A stretch of DNA of 32,201 nucleotides from JBCFBK01 sp038562555. Lineage in GTDB: Bacteria; Bacteroidota; Bacteroidia; Bacteroidales; Prolixibacteraceae. The position numbers and the translations under genes were made by a program. The notes under the pieces are model-generated. The model was given only the letters and a program-made list of their open reading frames with translations. It was not told the DNA's origin and did not search any database. The stretch is taken from assembly GCA_038562555.1 (NCBI GenBank), contig JBCFBK010000059.1, positions 1 through 32,201 of the forward strand, in the 5' to 3' direction. The first letter of the stretch is position 1; each line of letters begins with the position of its first letter. Below are positions 14,942 to 22,877 of the stretch, piece after piece.

Positions 14942-15301
14942 ATGAGTACGCAACGAATTACCGATCTTAGTTATCTGAAGGAAATAACAGGCGGAGAGAC
15001 CGCGATTATGAAAGAATTCATTGAATTATTTTTGGAACAGATCCCCGAATTCAGAAATGAACTGCGCATTCACCTGCAAAACCGGCAATGGAACGAACTT
15101 GGGAAAACGGCACATAAGGCAAAATCGTCTGTAATGACTTTCGGATTGAACGATCTGGGTTTACATTTAAAGCAACTCCAGATCAAGACCCAACAACTCA
15201 CTGATGTTGATTCTTTCCCGGCAGATGTTGAAACATTTGAAGAGATTATCACAACTGCGGAACAGGAGTTAAGAGAAGATCTTAAGAATCTGCAAAAATA
15301 G
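14942..15301 (+). CDS. Stand-alone Hpt (histidine phosphotransfer) domain protein
   Basis: A 119-residue four-helix bundle protein that would relay phosphoryl groups between a hybrid histidine kinase and response regulators in the cytoplasm. Seen: HKAKSSVMTFGL with the phosphoryl-accepting His58 in the HxxK(x)S context, preceded by FIELFLEQIPEFRNEL, which is typical of the first helices. The domain fills the whole protein. No kinase or receiver gene is nearby, so its partners lie elsewhere. Its stop codon is inside the shared terminator with clpB. It is divergent from gcvT. Confidence 0.9.
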   Translation: MSTQRITDLSYLKEITGGETAIMKEFIELFLEQIPEFRNELRIHLQNRQWNELGKTAHKAKSSVMTFGLNDLGLHLKQLQIKTQQLTDVDSFPADVETFEEIITTAEQELREDLKNLQK

Positions 15302-15332
15302 AAGAGGCGCCGGAAGCGCCTCTTCTATTTTT
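15294..15332. terminator. Bidirectional intrinsic terminator between hpt and clpB
   Basis: A perfect 17-bp inverted repeat: AAAAATAGAAGAGGCGC (15294-15310), loop CGGAA, GCGCCTCTTCTATTTTT (15316-15332). It includes the stop codon of the Hpt gene and overlaps the first two bases of the clpB stop, so one compact element ends both convergent genes. Confidence 0.93.
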
Positions 15333-17919
15333 ATAGCTGTTTGAATTTTAGTTCATCGTCTTCCATGACAATTTCGATTGACTGATTTGCTGAAACCTTG
15401 CCCGAAAGCAGTTCGCGGGAAAGCTCATTCAGAACGTACTTTTGCAGCAGCCTGTTTACCGGCCGGGCACCATACTGCGGATCGTAACCCACCGACGCAA
15501 TCCAGTTCACGGCCTCGTTCGAAATGCTCAACTTCAGATTCTGGTTACCCAAACGTTTAATGATACGTTCAAACTGAATCCGGACAATCTGTTTCATGTC
15601 TTCCCTTGTCAGCGGCGTAAACATGATTGTTTCATCAATGCGGTTCAGAAATTCGGGACGTATCGTCCTGCGGAGCAATTCAAAAATAGCAGTGCGTGTC
15701 TGTTCAAAAATTTCTCCTCTGTTTTGCTCATTCATCTTTTCAAAACCTTCCTGAATCAGATGCGAGCCCAGATTGGAAGTCATGATGATGATGGTATTCT
15801 TAAAATTTGCAACCCGTCCCTTGTTGTCAGTCAGCCGGCCGTCGTCGAGCACTTGCAACAGAATATTGAAGACATCAGGGTGAGCCTTTTCAATTTCATC
15901 AAACAGGATCACGGAATAAGGTTTATGCCTGACTGCTTCGGTCAGTTGTCCACCTTCATCATACCCCACGTATCCCGGAGGGGAGCCGATTAATCGCGTC
16001 ACCGAAAACTTCTCCTGATATTCCGACATGTCGATCCGGGTCATCATGTTTTCATCGTCAAACAAGTATTCGGCCAACGCTTTTGCAAGTTCGGTTTTCC
16101 CTACCCCTGTTGTTCCAAGGAAGATGAAGGAACCGACCGGACGTTTTTCATCCTGAAGCCCGGCTCTGCTTCGGCGTACGGCATCGGCCACAGCACCTAT
16201 GGCTTCATCCTGCCCCACAACCCGTCTGTGCAGTTCCTCCTCCAGATGAAGCAGTTTTTCGCGCTCGCTCTGCATCATTTTCGCTACCGGAATGCCGGTC
16301 CAGCGGGCAACTACTCCGGCTATATCTTCCGAATCAACCTCTTCCTTGATCAGTGATTGTCCTTTTATTTCTCTTAATTCTTTCTGTAAACGGACGATCT
16401 CTTCTTCCGCATCCTTAATTTTTCCGTAGCGGATTTCTGCCACGCGTCCATAATCGCCTGAGCGTTCGGCCTGCTCAGCTTCGAATTTCAGGTTTTCTAT
16501 TTCCGTTTTATTTTGCTGAATGCCGTTTAACAACGATTTTTCCATCTCCCATTGGGCACGGTAACGTGACTGGTCTTCCTTCAGATTGGCAATTTCCTTA
16601 CTCAGAGAGGCTAATTTGACTTCATCCTTTTCCCGCTTAATCGCTTCCCGTTCAATTTCAAGCTGCTTGATTTTGCGTTCGATCTCATCCAGTTCTTCCG
16701 GAACAGAGTCCATTTCCAGTCTCAGTTTTGCTGCCGCTTCATCCATCAGGTCGATGGCTTTATCGGGCAAAAAGCGATCGGTGATGTACCGCTGTGACAA
16801 CTCCACCGCTGCGATAATCGCATTATCCATAATCCTCACCCGGTGGTGATTTTCATATCGCTCCTTTAGCCCGCGCAAAATCGAAATGGCACTCAGGGTA
16901 TCAGGTTCATCGACCATCACCACCTGAAAGCGGCGCTCCAACGCTTTGTCTTTCTCAAAGTACTTCTGGTATTCATTCAGGGTAGTCGCGCCAATGGCTC
17001 TTAGTTCACCGCGTGCCAGGGCCGGTTTCAGAATATTGGCGGCATCCAGTGCTCCTTCACTTTTACCTGCACCAACCAGCGTATGGAGTTCGTCGATAAA
17101 CAGGATGATTTCGCCGTCCGACTGGATTACCTCGTTCACCACAGCCTTCAGCCGTTCTTCAAATTCGCCTTTATACTTCGCACCCGCAATCAACGATCCC
17201 ATGTCGAGCGAGAACAACTGCTTTGTTTTCAGGTTCTCAGGCACGTCGCCCCGGACAATACGGTGAGCCAGCCCTTCGGCAATAGCCGTTTTGCCGGTAC
17301 CCGGTTCTCCGATTAACACCGGATTGTTTTTGGTACGTCTTGTCAGGATCTGGAGCACCCGCCTGATCTCTTCATCCCGCCCGATTACCGGATCAAGCTT
17401 CCCGCTTCTCGCTCTTTCGTTGAGATTAATGGCAAAACGGTTTAATGAGTTAAACCTGTCTTCGGCAGTCTGCGTGTCAGCCTTCGCTCCTTTACGAAGC
17501 TCTGCAACTGCGGCTTCCAGATCTTTTTTGTTCATCCCGCTGTCTTTCATCAGCGCAGCGACGGTACCTCCGGCTTCAAGAAGTGCCATCAGAATGTGTT
17601 CGACAGAAACAAACTGGTCACCCATTTTATGGGAAACATCAATCGACTTCTGCAGTGTTTTATTGGAATCAGCCGACAGGTACTGTTCACCTCCCGAAAC
17701 CTTGGGATAAGACTCGATGACCCGGTCGAGCGCCTGCTGAAAAACAGAAATATTGACCCCGAGTTTTTTCAGCAAAAACCCGGTTACATTTTCAGCAGCA
17801 TGAACAAGCCCTTTTAAAATATGGCCGGTTTCAATGGCTTGCTGTTGCCGCGCCTGTGCAACCTCAAAAGCATGTTGCAGTGCCTCCTGCGACTTGATTG
17901 TAAAATTATTGAAGTTCAT
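15331..17919 (-). CDS. clpB: ClpB, AAA+ disaggregase chaperone
   Basis: An ATP-driven hexameric chaperone that extracts proteins from aggregates together with DnaK. It has 862 residues, full length. Domains: Clp N-terminal repeats (1 to about 145), first AAA+ module with Walker A GEPGTGKT (204-211) and LFIDELHTLVGAG, a long coiled-coil middle domain (about 400-530; many Lys/Glu heptads), second AAA+ module with Walker A GTTGVGKT near 601 and VILFDEIEKAHPDVF, then the C-terminal small domain. The middle domain distinguishes it from ClpA and ClpC. AAGGAG lies only two bases from the ATG. Upstream is a 522-base gap with a possible promoter at 17982-18010 and a candidate small RNA. No CIRCE-type inverted repeat was seen. 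Confidence 0.97.
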   Translation of the reverse strand: MNFNNFTIKSQEALQHAFEVAQARQQQAIETGHILKGLVHAAENVTGFLLKKLGVNISVFQQALDRVIESYPKVSGGEQYLSADSNKTLQKSIDVSHKMGDQFVSVEHILMALLEAGGTVAALMKDSGMNKKDLEAAVAELRKGAKADTQTAEDRFNSLNRFAINLNERARSGKLDPVIGRDEEIRRVLQILTRRTKNNPVLIGEPGTGKTAIAEGLAHRIVRGDVPENLKTKQLFSLDMGSLIAGAKYKGEFEERLKAVVNEVIQSDGEIILFIDELHTLVGAGKSEGALDAANILKPALARGELRAIGATTLNEYQKYFEKDKALERRFQVVMVDEPDTLSAISILRGLKERYENHHRVRIMDNAIIAAVELSQRYITDRFLPDKAIDLMDEAAAKLRLEMDSVPEELDEIERKIKQLEIEREAIKREKDEVKLASLSKEIANLKEDQSRYRAQWEMEKSLLNGIQQNKTEIENLKFEAEQAERSGDYGRVAEIRYGKIKDAEEEIVRLQKELREIKGQSLIKEEVDSEDIAGVVARWTGIPVAKMMQSEREKLLHLEEELHRRVVGQDEAIGAVADAVRRSRAGLQDEKRPVGSFIFLGTTGVGKTELAKALAEYLFDDENMMTRIDMSEYQEKFSVTRLIGSPPGYVGYDEGGQLTEAVRHKPYSVILFDEIEKAHPDVFNILLQVLDDGRLTDNKGRVANFKNTIIIMTSNLGSHLIQEGFEKMNEQNRGEIFEQTRTAIFELLRRTIRPEFLNRIDETIMFTPLTREDMKQIVRIQFERIIKRLGNQNLKLSISNEAVNWIASVGYDPQYGARPVNRLLQKYVLNELSRELLSGKVSANQSIEIVMEDDELKFKQL

Positions 17920-17981
17920 ATCTCCTTGTATCTAATTGTTTCCGTAAAGCGTTCCTTTTCGTGCACTTCGACCTGGAACAG

Positions 17982-18010
17982 CATATCTATCTGTCAAAGA
18001 ACTTACCAAA
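17982..18010 (-). promoter_or_regulatory. Possible clpB promoter
   Basis: The minus strand reads TTTG (18007-18010), a 17-base spacer, then TAGATATG (7/8 match to TAnnTTTG). The spacer is shorter than the 19-20 seen elsewhere in the window. The start would be near 17975, giving a leader of about 55 bases. Confidence 0.3.
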
Positions 18011-18096
18011 CGGCCTGCCGGTGGTTTTCTTCGGACAAATTGTCGGTAGATTGGAAATAATTATGAGAAATAGTCAGATAGCAGCATGAATGGCAT

Positions 18097-18121
18097 AAAA
18101 AAAGGATGGCGTTGCCATCCT
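18097..18121 (-). terminator. Intrinsic terminator of the candidate small RNA
   Basis: The minus strand reads AGGATGGC, loop AAC, GCCATCCT, then TTTTTT: an 8-bp stem with a tight loop and an immediate U tract. It terminates transcripts heading toward clpB, so clpB needs a promoter downstream of it or regulated read-through. Confidence 0.85.
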
Positions 18122-18173
18122 CTTCTCTAAACTTAACCAAACCTATCTCTATGAAAAATTATGCATTGACTAA
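18097..18173 (-). ncRNA. Candidate small RNA, about 76 nt, upstream of clpB
   Basis: On the minus strand a perfect TAnnTTTG box (18179-18186) is followed by about 76 bases that end in a GC-rich hairpin and seven T. There is no start codon with a meaningful frame. The interior contains GGTTTGGTTAAGTTTAGAG. On the opposite strand this reads CTAAACTTAACCAAACC, followed by an ATGAAAAA start. I recall that kind of leader from susC-like genes of Bacteroidota, whose antisense RNAs (DonS type) have this size and layout; that resemblance is from memory. Here no susC gene is present, so the RNA would be an orphan acting in trans, or a terminated clpB leader. No Rfam search was possible. Confidence 0.55.
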
Positions 18174-18178
18174 TGATA

Positions 18179-18186
18179 CAAAGGTA
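18179..18186 (-). promoter_or_regulatory. -7 box of the candidate small RNA
   Basis: The minus strand reads TACCTTTG, an exact match to TAnnTTTG. No good TTTG lies at -33. It is spaced so that a transcript from about 18172 to the terminator would be about 76 nt. Confidence 0.5.
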
Positions 18187-18361
18187 GGGCATCAAAGGGT
18201 TAAGAACATTCAACCAAGGTTAATAAATGTTAATCCTTCTGCCGACTCACAAACCGCCAGCCATTCCGAAAGCAAATAATATTTTCAATGTTACAAACTT
18301 TGTGTCAAGTAGTTAAAAACAAAAAACTCACGCTGCACGCAACTATTTACACGGGTATTTC

Positions 18362-18392
18362 TTTCAGGTTCTAAAAACAATAGCTACATTAG
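18362..18392 (+). promoter_or_regulatory. Possible ppdK promoter
   Basis: TTTC (18362-18365), a 19-base spacer, then TACATTAG (18385-18392): 3/4 and 7/8 matches to TTTG and TAnnTTTG. The start would be near 18398, about 44 bases before the ppdK ATG. Confidence 0.4.
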
Positions 18393-18441
18393 CGATGGAA
18401 AATATTTATGGTAATCATTTAACTATCCAAAAAAAAGTTTT

Positions 18442-21153
18442 ATGGCAAAGTATGTCTATACCTTTGGTAACGGTAAAGCCGAAGGAAAAGCAGATATGAA
18501 AAACCTCCTCGGCGGGAAAGGTGCAAACCTGGCAGAGATGAATCTGATTGGGGTCCCTGTTCCTCCGGGTTTTACAATCACCACCGAAGCTTGCACCATC
18601 TACACGACCCGCGGAAAAGACGCTGTAGCAGAAGCAATTAAAGGCGAAGTTGAAAAAGCTGTCGCCCTGATTGAAGAACTGACCGGTACTGTTTTTGGCG
18701 ATAAGGATAATCCCTGTCTGGTATCTGTTCGCTCGGGAGCCCGCGTTTCAATGCCCGGAATGATGGACACGGTTCTGAATCTGGGGCTGAATGATCTCGC
18801 CGTTCAAGGCATCGCGAAAAAGTCAGGCAACGAACGTTTTGCGTGGGATTCCTACCGCAGGTTTGTTCAAATGTATGGTGATGTTGTCCTTGGACTCAAG
18901 CCTGAAAGCAAAGAGGATATCGATCCTTTTGAGGCGATTATGGAGAAGCTTAAAGAAGAAAGAGGCATTGAGCTCGACACGGACTTTACCACAGCCGATT
19001 TGAAATTGCTGGTTATCCGGTTTAAAGAAGCGGTATTGCGGAATACGGGTAAAAGCTTTCCTGACGATCCGTGGGAACAGCTATGGGGTGCCGTCTACGC
19101 TGTTTTTGACAGTTGGATGAATGACCGTGCCATTTACTACCGCAAAATGAATAATTTCCCGGCAGAATGGGGAACGGCAGTCAATGTTCAGGCCATGGTA
19201 TTCGGGAATATGGGTGCAAGCTCTGCCACAGGTGTTGCCTTTACCCGCGATGCCGGAAGTGGAGAGGACCTGTTTAACGGTGAATATCTGATTAATGCCC
19301 AGGGTGAAGATGTGGTTGCCGGAATCCGGACACCTCAACAAATCACCCTTGAAGGAAGCAGACGTTGGGCAAACCTGACAGGGGTCTCGGAAGAAGAGCG
19401 AAAAGCAAACTTTCCTTCGCTGGAAGAAACCATGCCTTCGTTATTCGACCAGCTTATGACTGTTCAGGCGAATCTGGAAGCGCATTATAAAGATATGCAG
19501 GACATTGAATTTACCATTCAGGAAGGTAAATTGTGGCTCCTGCAGACCCGTAACGGTAAACGCACCGGTTCAGCGATGGTGAAAATAGCCGTCGACATGC
19601 TGGAACAAGGAATTATCAGCGAGGAGACTGCGCTGCTGCGCATCGAACCGAATAAACTGGATGAGTTGCTCCATCCGGTATTTGAAGCGGAGGCCATCAA
19701 AAATGCCACTGTCCTGGCAAAGGGGCTTCCTGCATCGCCAGGCGCTGCGACTGGTCAGATCATTTTCTTTGCAGATGAAGCTCAAAAATATGAAAATACC
19801 ATTCTGGTCCGCATTGAAACTTCGCCCGAAGACCTTGAAGGAATGAACATCGCCCGGGGCATCCTCACCGCCCGCGGCGGAATGACTTCGCATGCTGCTG
19901 TTGTCGCCCGCGGAATGGGTAAATGCTGTGTGTCGGGAGCAGGAGCCGTTAAAATAGACTATAAAAACCGGACGATGGATGCCTCCGGAAAAACATTCCG
20001 TGAGGGCGACTGGATCTCCCTGAACGGATCAACCGGTGAAGTTTATGAAGGAAGAGTTCAAACCAGGATACCCGATATGGGGGGTGACTTCGGAAAACTC
20101 ATGGACCTGGCGGATAAATTCACCCGTATGTCGGTCCGCACCAACGCGGATACTCCGAACGACGCAAAAGTAGCCCGGGAATTCGGTGCAAAAGGAATTG
20201 GGCTTTGCCGTACTGAACACATGTTTTTTGAAGGCGAACGCATTAAGGCGATGCGTGAAATGATCCTTTCCGCAACCAGGAATGAACGGGAGAAGGCCCT
20301 GTTAAAATTGCTGCCCTACCAAAGAAGTGACTTTGAAGGAATTTTTGAAGCCATGGAAGGCTTTGGAGTGACCGTCCGGTTGCTGGATCCGCCACTGCAC
20401 GAATTTGTACCTCATCAGCAGGCCACTCAGAAAGAGTTAGCCCGTGAAATGGGTATTTCAATTGAAATGGTAAAATTGAAAATTGCCGAGCTGGAAGAAT
20501 TCAATCCCATGCTGGGCCACCGTGGATGCCGTCTGGGTATCAGCTATCCGGAAATTACAGCCATGCAGGCGCGGGCAATCATCGAAGCTGCCCTTAACCT
20601 GAAAGCAAGAGGCATTGATGCCCGCCCGGAAATTATGGTTCCGCTGGTAGGAACAGTCGCTGAATTAAGAAACCAGGCAGCTGTAATCAGGGAAACGGCC
20701 GAAAAAGTCTTTCAGGAAAGAGGCGAACGGATCGACTATCTGCTGGGAACCATGATCGAAATCCCCCGTGCTGCTCTTACTGCTGATCATATCGCCCAGG
20801 AAGCTGATTTCTTCTCCTTCGGGACGAATGACCTGACACAGATGACACTCGGATACTCGCGGGACGATGCCGGGAAATTCCTTCCCGATTACCTGAACCA
20901 TGGTATCCTCAAACAGGACCCGTTCCAGGTACTGGATCAGAACGGGGTCGGCCAACTGGTAAAAATGGGTGTTGAAAAAGGACGCTCCGTCAAGCCGGAA
21001 TTAAAAGTAGGAATCTGCGGAGAACACGGCGGAGAACCCAGTTCTGTCGAATTTTTCGACCGTGCCGGCCTTAACTACGTAAGCTGCTCACCCTATCGGG
21101 TGCCGATTGCCCGCGTTGCTGCCGCCCAGGCCAACATTAAAAACAACCGCTGA
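18442..21153 (+). CDS. ppdK: Pyruvate, phosphate dikinase
   Basis: Reversibly interconverts pyruvate, ATP and Pi with PEP, AMP and PPi. In anaerobic Bacteroidota it works in glycolysis or gluconeogenesis. It has 903 residues, somewhat longer than the 874-residue clostridial enzyme. Domains in order: N-terminal nucleotide-binding domain (LLGGKGANLAEM, VSVRSGARVSMPGMMDT), the phosphohistidine swivel domain with TARGGMTSHAAVVARGMGK (His484 is the phosphorylated residue), and the C-terminal PEP barrel with GLCRTEHMFF, GTNDLTQMTLGYSRDD and GICGEHGG (Cys859 acts as the acid). All catalytic groups are present. It is a single gene with its own terminator. No PPDK regulatory protein gene is adjacent. 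Confidence 0.97.
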   Translation: MAKYVYTFGNGKAEGKADMKNLLGGKGANLAEMNLIGVPVPPGFTITTEACTIYTTRGKDAVAEAIKGEVEKAVALIEELTGTVFGDKDNPCLVSVRSGARVSMPGMMDTVLNLGLNDLAVQGIAKKSGNERFAWDSYRRFVQMYGDVVLGLKPESKEDIDPFEAIMEKLKEERGIELDTDFTTADLKLLVIRFKEAVLRNTGKSFPDDPWEQLWGAVYAVFDSWMNDRAIYYRKMNNFPAEWGTAVNVQAMVFGNMGASSATGVAFTRDAGSGEDLFNGEYLINAQGEDVVAGIRTPQQITLEGSRRWANLTGVSEEERKANFPSLEETMPSLFDQLMTVQANLEAHYKDMQDIEFTIQEGKLWLLQTRNGKRTGSAMVKIAVDMLEQGIISEETALLRIEPNKLDELLHPVFEAEAIKNATVLAKGLPASPGAATGQIIFFADEAQKYENTILVRIETSPEDLEGMNIARGILTARGGMTSHAAVVARGMGKCCVSGAGAVKIDYKNRTMDASGKTFREGDWISLNGSTGEVYEGRVQTRIPDMGGDFGKLMDLADKFTRMSVRTNADTPNDAKVAREFGAKGIGLCRTEHMFFEGERIKAMREMILSATRNEREKALLKLLPYQRSDFEGIFEAMEGFGVTVRLLDPPLHEFVPHQQATQKELAREMGISIEMVKLKIAELEEFNPMLGHRGCRLGISYPEITAMQARAIIEAALNLKARGIDARPEIMVPLVGTVAELRNQAAVIRETAEKVFQERGERIDYLLGTMIEIPRAALTADHIAQEADFFSFGTNDLTQMTLGYSRDDAGKFLPDYLNHGILKQDPFQVLDQNGVGQLVKMGVEKGRSVKPELKVGICGEHGGEPSSVEFFDRAGLNYVSCSPYRVPIARVAAAQANIKNNR

Positions 21154-21187
21154 AAATAGGTTCGTCCTTTCGAGATAGCAAACCAAT

Positions 21188-21226
21188 GAAGCAATCTGTT
21201 CATCAGGAACAGATTGCTTCTTTTTT
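21188..21226 (+). terminator. Intrinsic terminator of ppdK
   Basis: A perfect 14-bp stem: GAAGCAATCTGTTC (21188-21201), loop ATCAG, GAACAGATTGCTTC (21207-21220), followed by TTTTTT. It lies 35 bases after the ppdK stop. Confidence 0.95.
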
Positions 21227-21246
21227 GTAAACCCGGAACTGAGGTT

Positions 21247-21675
21247 TTATCCCTTCAGGCTGGCCTCCAGGGTGATTTCCAGTGATGCCAATGCCTGCGA
21301 AACCGGGCATCCGTCTTTTGCCGATTTTGCGATCCGCTGAAAGGTTTGTTCATCAATATCATCAATATCCGCCGTTACAGTCAAGTGACTGGAGATGATC
21401 TTAAAGCCCGAATCGGTCGAGTCGAGTTTCACTTCAGCCTGTGTTGTTATTTCTTTTGGATCAAAACCTTCCTCTGTCAGCATATTCGAAAAGGCCATTG
21501 AAAAACAGCCGGCGTGAGCCGCTCCAATCAGCATTTCCGGATTTGCACCATCTCCGTCGGCAAAACGTGATTTAAAACTGTACGGGAATGAAATTTTACT
21601 GTGTTCGAAACTCATTTGTCCGCTACCCTCTTTCAGGTTGCCTTTCCAAACTGCCTGTGATTTGTTAACTTTCAT
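21247..21675 (-). CDS. OsmC family peroxiredoxin-like protein
   Basis: A 142-residue OsmC/Ohr-fold protein; these thiol enzymes reduce organic hydroperoxides as intertwined dimers in the cytoplasm. Seen: NPEMLIGAAHAGCFSMAFSN with the peroxidatic Cys57 and DGCPVSQAL with the second Cys123. Both active-site cysteines are therefore present. The N-terminal half (AVWKGNLKEGSGQM) fits the OsmC rather than the Ohr subgroup, but that distinction is not certain. It is convergent with ppdK. It follows the secreted-protein gene by 280 bases and a terminator, so it is probably transcribed alone. Confidence 0.93.
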   Translation of the reverse strand: MKVNKSQAVWKGNLKEGSGQMSFEHSKISFPYSFKSRFADGDGANPEMLIGAAHAGCFSMAFSNMLTEEGFDPKEITTQAEVKLDSTDSGFKIISSHLTVTADIDDIDEQTFQRIAKSAKDGCPVSQALASLEITLEASLKG

Positions 21676-21884
21676 AATCTTGCTGTTTTAATAATATACA
21701 TACCTCCAATAATTATCCCAATTTATTTTCAACATGAAGGTTATCCGATCGCCTGGCAGGACCGCATAACTGTCAACAAATAACGGCTATACCCAAATAA
21801 ATATTTTCCTTATCCGACGCATCTGAAAAATTCCTGGTGTGCCCACATGCAGGAGCTGTGTTCATGGATGATCATGAACTGATT

Positions 21885-21920
21885 AAAAAAAAGGATTCCA
21901 CCGGAGCAGAACCCTTTTTT
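21885..21920 (-). terminator. Intrinsic terminator after the secreted-protein gene
   Basis: The minus strand reads GGGTTC, a 10-base loop, GAATCC (one G-U pair), flanked by six A upstream and eight T downstream. It lies about 35 bases after the stop at 21956. The rest of the 280-base gap to the OsmC start shows nothing else I can support. Confidence 0.7.
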
Positions 21921-21955
21921 ACAAATATTTATGAGCTAAAAATCATTTCGTTACC

Positions 21956-22603
21956 TTAGAGGTTTATATTGATCATGACTGATGGCGGAGCCAGGCGGTA
22001 ACCGTGATTGTACCGTTCAAATACCAATTCTCCGTATCGATAATATCGCTCACCTCCAACTCTGATTCTCACAGCGTGTGAGGGGATCTCATAGAATATC
22101 ATGGACCTGGGAACCTGAACCATCACATACCCAACATTTGGATAAAGCTGATAATAATGACCACCATGGAAGTAATAATAACCTCTTTCACATCTCAGGC
22201 GAACCGGTGTTTCAGTGAATGAACGATAAACGGTTCCGTATTGCGGATGATGGTAAGTGTACGATTTTCCATTATGGTAGCGGGCATCATGATACGTCTT
22301 GTACTTCTTTTTGCCGTTGCCGTAGCGATCATAATCGTAATGCCGGTAAGGATCATGATTCCCGTTATCACTGTACCGGTCATGTCTGTTCTCTTCGTAC
22401 CGGTTGCCCTGGTACTGGTGTTCGTCATACCGGTATACAGTTTCTTTTCCGGGGCCATGTTTCCCGGATTTTGCGTATGCTTTCCGCTCTTTACTGTGGC
22501 TTTTCCCGGAATTTCCAGTAGGTTGCGCTTCTGCATTTAAATTTATAATAACTGTGCCGAGTATCACAAGGAGCGCCGGTTTCAAGTAAAATTTCGCTTT
22601 CAT
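21956..22603 (-). CDS. Secreted His/Tyr/Arg-rich protein, DUF6515-like C-terminus
   Basis: 215 residues. The N-terminus MKAKFYLKPALLVILGTVI continues to NAEAQ, a signal peptide with likely cleavage after residue 26, so it should be periplasmic. Residues about 35-125 are low-complexity and rich in Tyr, His, Arg, Lys, Asp and Asn (YRYDEHQYQGNRYEENRHDR and related stretches). The last 80 residues are more ordered (YYYFHGGHYYQLYPNVGYV, then MVQVP and IPSHAVRIRVGGERYYRY). They resemble the short beta domains of small secreted Bacteroidota proteins such as DUF6515, though I am not certain. The composition could suit metal or polyanion binding. Long antisense ORFs here are a by-product of the biased composition. 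Function unknown. Confidence 0.82.
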   Translation of the reverse strand: MKAKFYLKPALLVILGTVIINLNAEAQPTGNSGKSHSKERKAYAKSGKHGPGKETVYRYDEHQYQGNRYEENRHDRYSDNGNHDPYRHYDYDRYGNGKKKYKTYHDARYHNGKSYTYHHPQYGTVYRSFTETPVRLRCERGYYYFHGGHYYQLYPNVGYVMVQVPRSMIFYEIPSHAVRIRVGGERYYRYGELVFERYNHGYRLAPPSVMININL

Positions 22604-22851
22604 GGTTTCAGTTTTTATAAAGTTTAAAAATTAAAAATCAACTGGTTCCGCACACACCGGTAATCAGTTAAACTACAAACATCAAAGTTTGTGCCACAAC
22701 AATAACACACTCATTAACAATCATATACCACCGAAATGATTATCCAAAACAAAACAAACCTTATCAGTAATATCCAAAAAAACGATTGCCCTCATTCCCC
22801 TCGGCACACTGAATTATCAGGCTGCCCGGGTTCAAAGTGAAAATAGATTAC

Positions 22852-22859
22852 TATTTTTG
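22852..22859 (+). promoter_or_regulatory. -7 box of the ruvX-def promoter
   Basis: TATTTTTG is an exact TAnnTTTG match. Transcription would start near 22866, 12 bases before the GTG at 22878. It overlaps the upstream in-frame TTG at 22857, which therefore cannot be the translation start. No clear TTTG is found at -33. Confidence 0.55.
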
Positions 22860-22877
22860 CAAAAATTTTTCAAGGGC

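Larger units (their letters stand above)
17920..18441. other. 522-base divergent intergenic region (clpB / ppdK)
   Basis: No convincing protein gene. From left to right it holds a possible clpB promoter (17982-18010, minus), a candidate small RNA with terminator (18097-18173, minus) and its -7 box (18179-18186), and a possible ppdK promoter (18362-18392, plus). A 42-codon plus-strand ORF at 18151-18279 overlaps the small RNA and has no family resemblance. The stretch 18200-18360 is AT-rich and I see nothing else in it. Confidence 0.7.

Noticed and set aside
18151..18279. 42-codon plus-strand ORF (MKNYALTNDTKVGHQ...) in the clpB-ppdK gap
   Set aside because: No family resemblance and no promoter for it. 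It runs antisense over a better-supported small RNA; the ATG-like leader may be a relic or mimic of a susC start.
22219..22589. Several plus-strand ORFs opposite the secreted His/Tyr-rich gene
   Set aside because: They arise from the biased codon composition on the opposite strand; the minus-strand ORF has a signal peptide and a terminator.
22675..22692. Palindrome ACAAAC-N6-GTTTGT upstream of the secreted protein
   Set aside because: Could be an operator, but it is short and single. Mentioned only in passing, without a regulator to link it to.
22857..22877. TTG start extending RuvX by seven residues
   Set aside because: The TTG lies inside a perfect -7 box, and family N-termini begin at the GTG at 22878.
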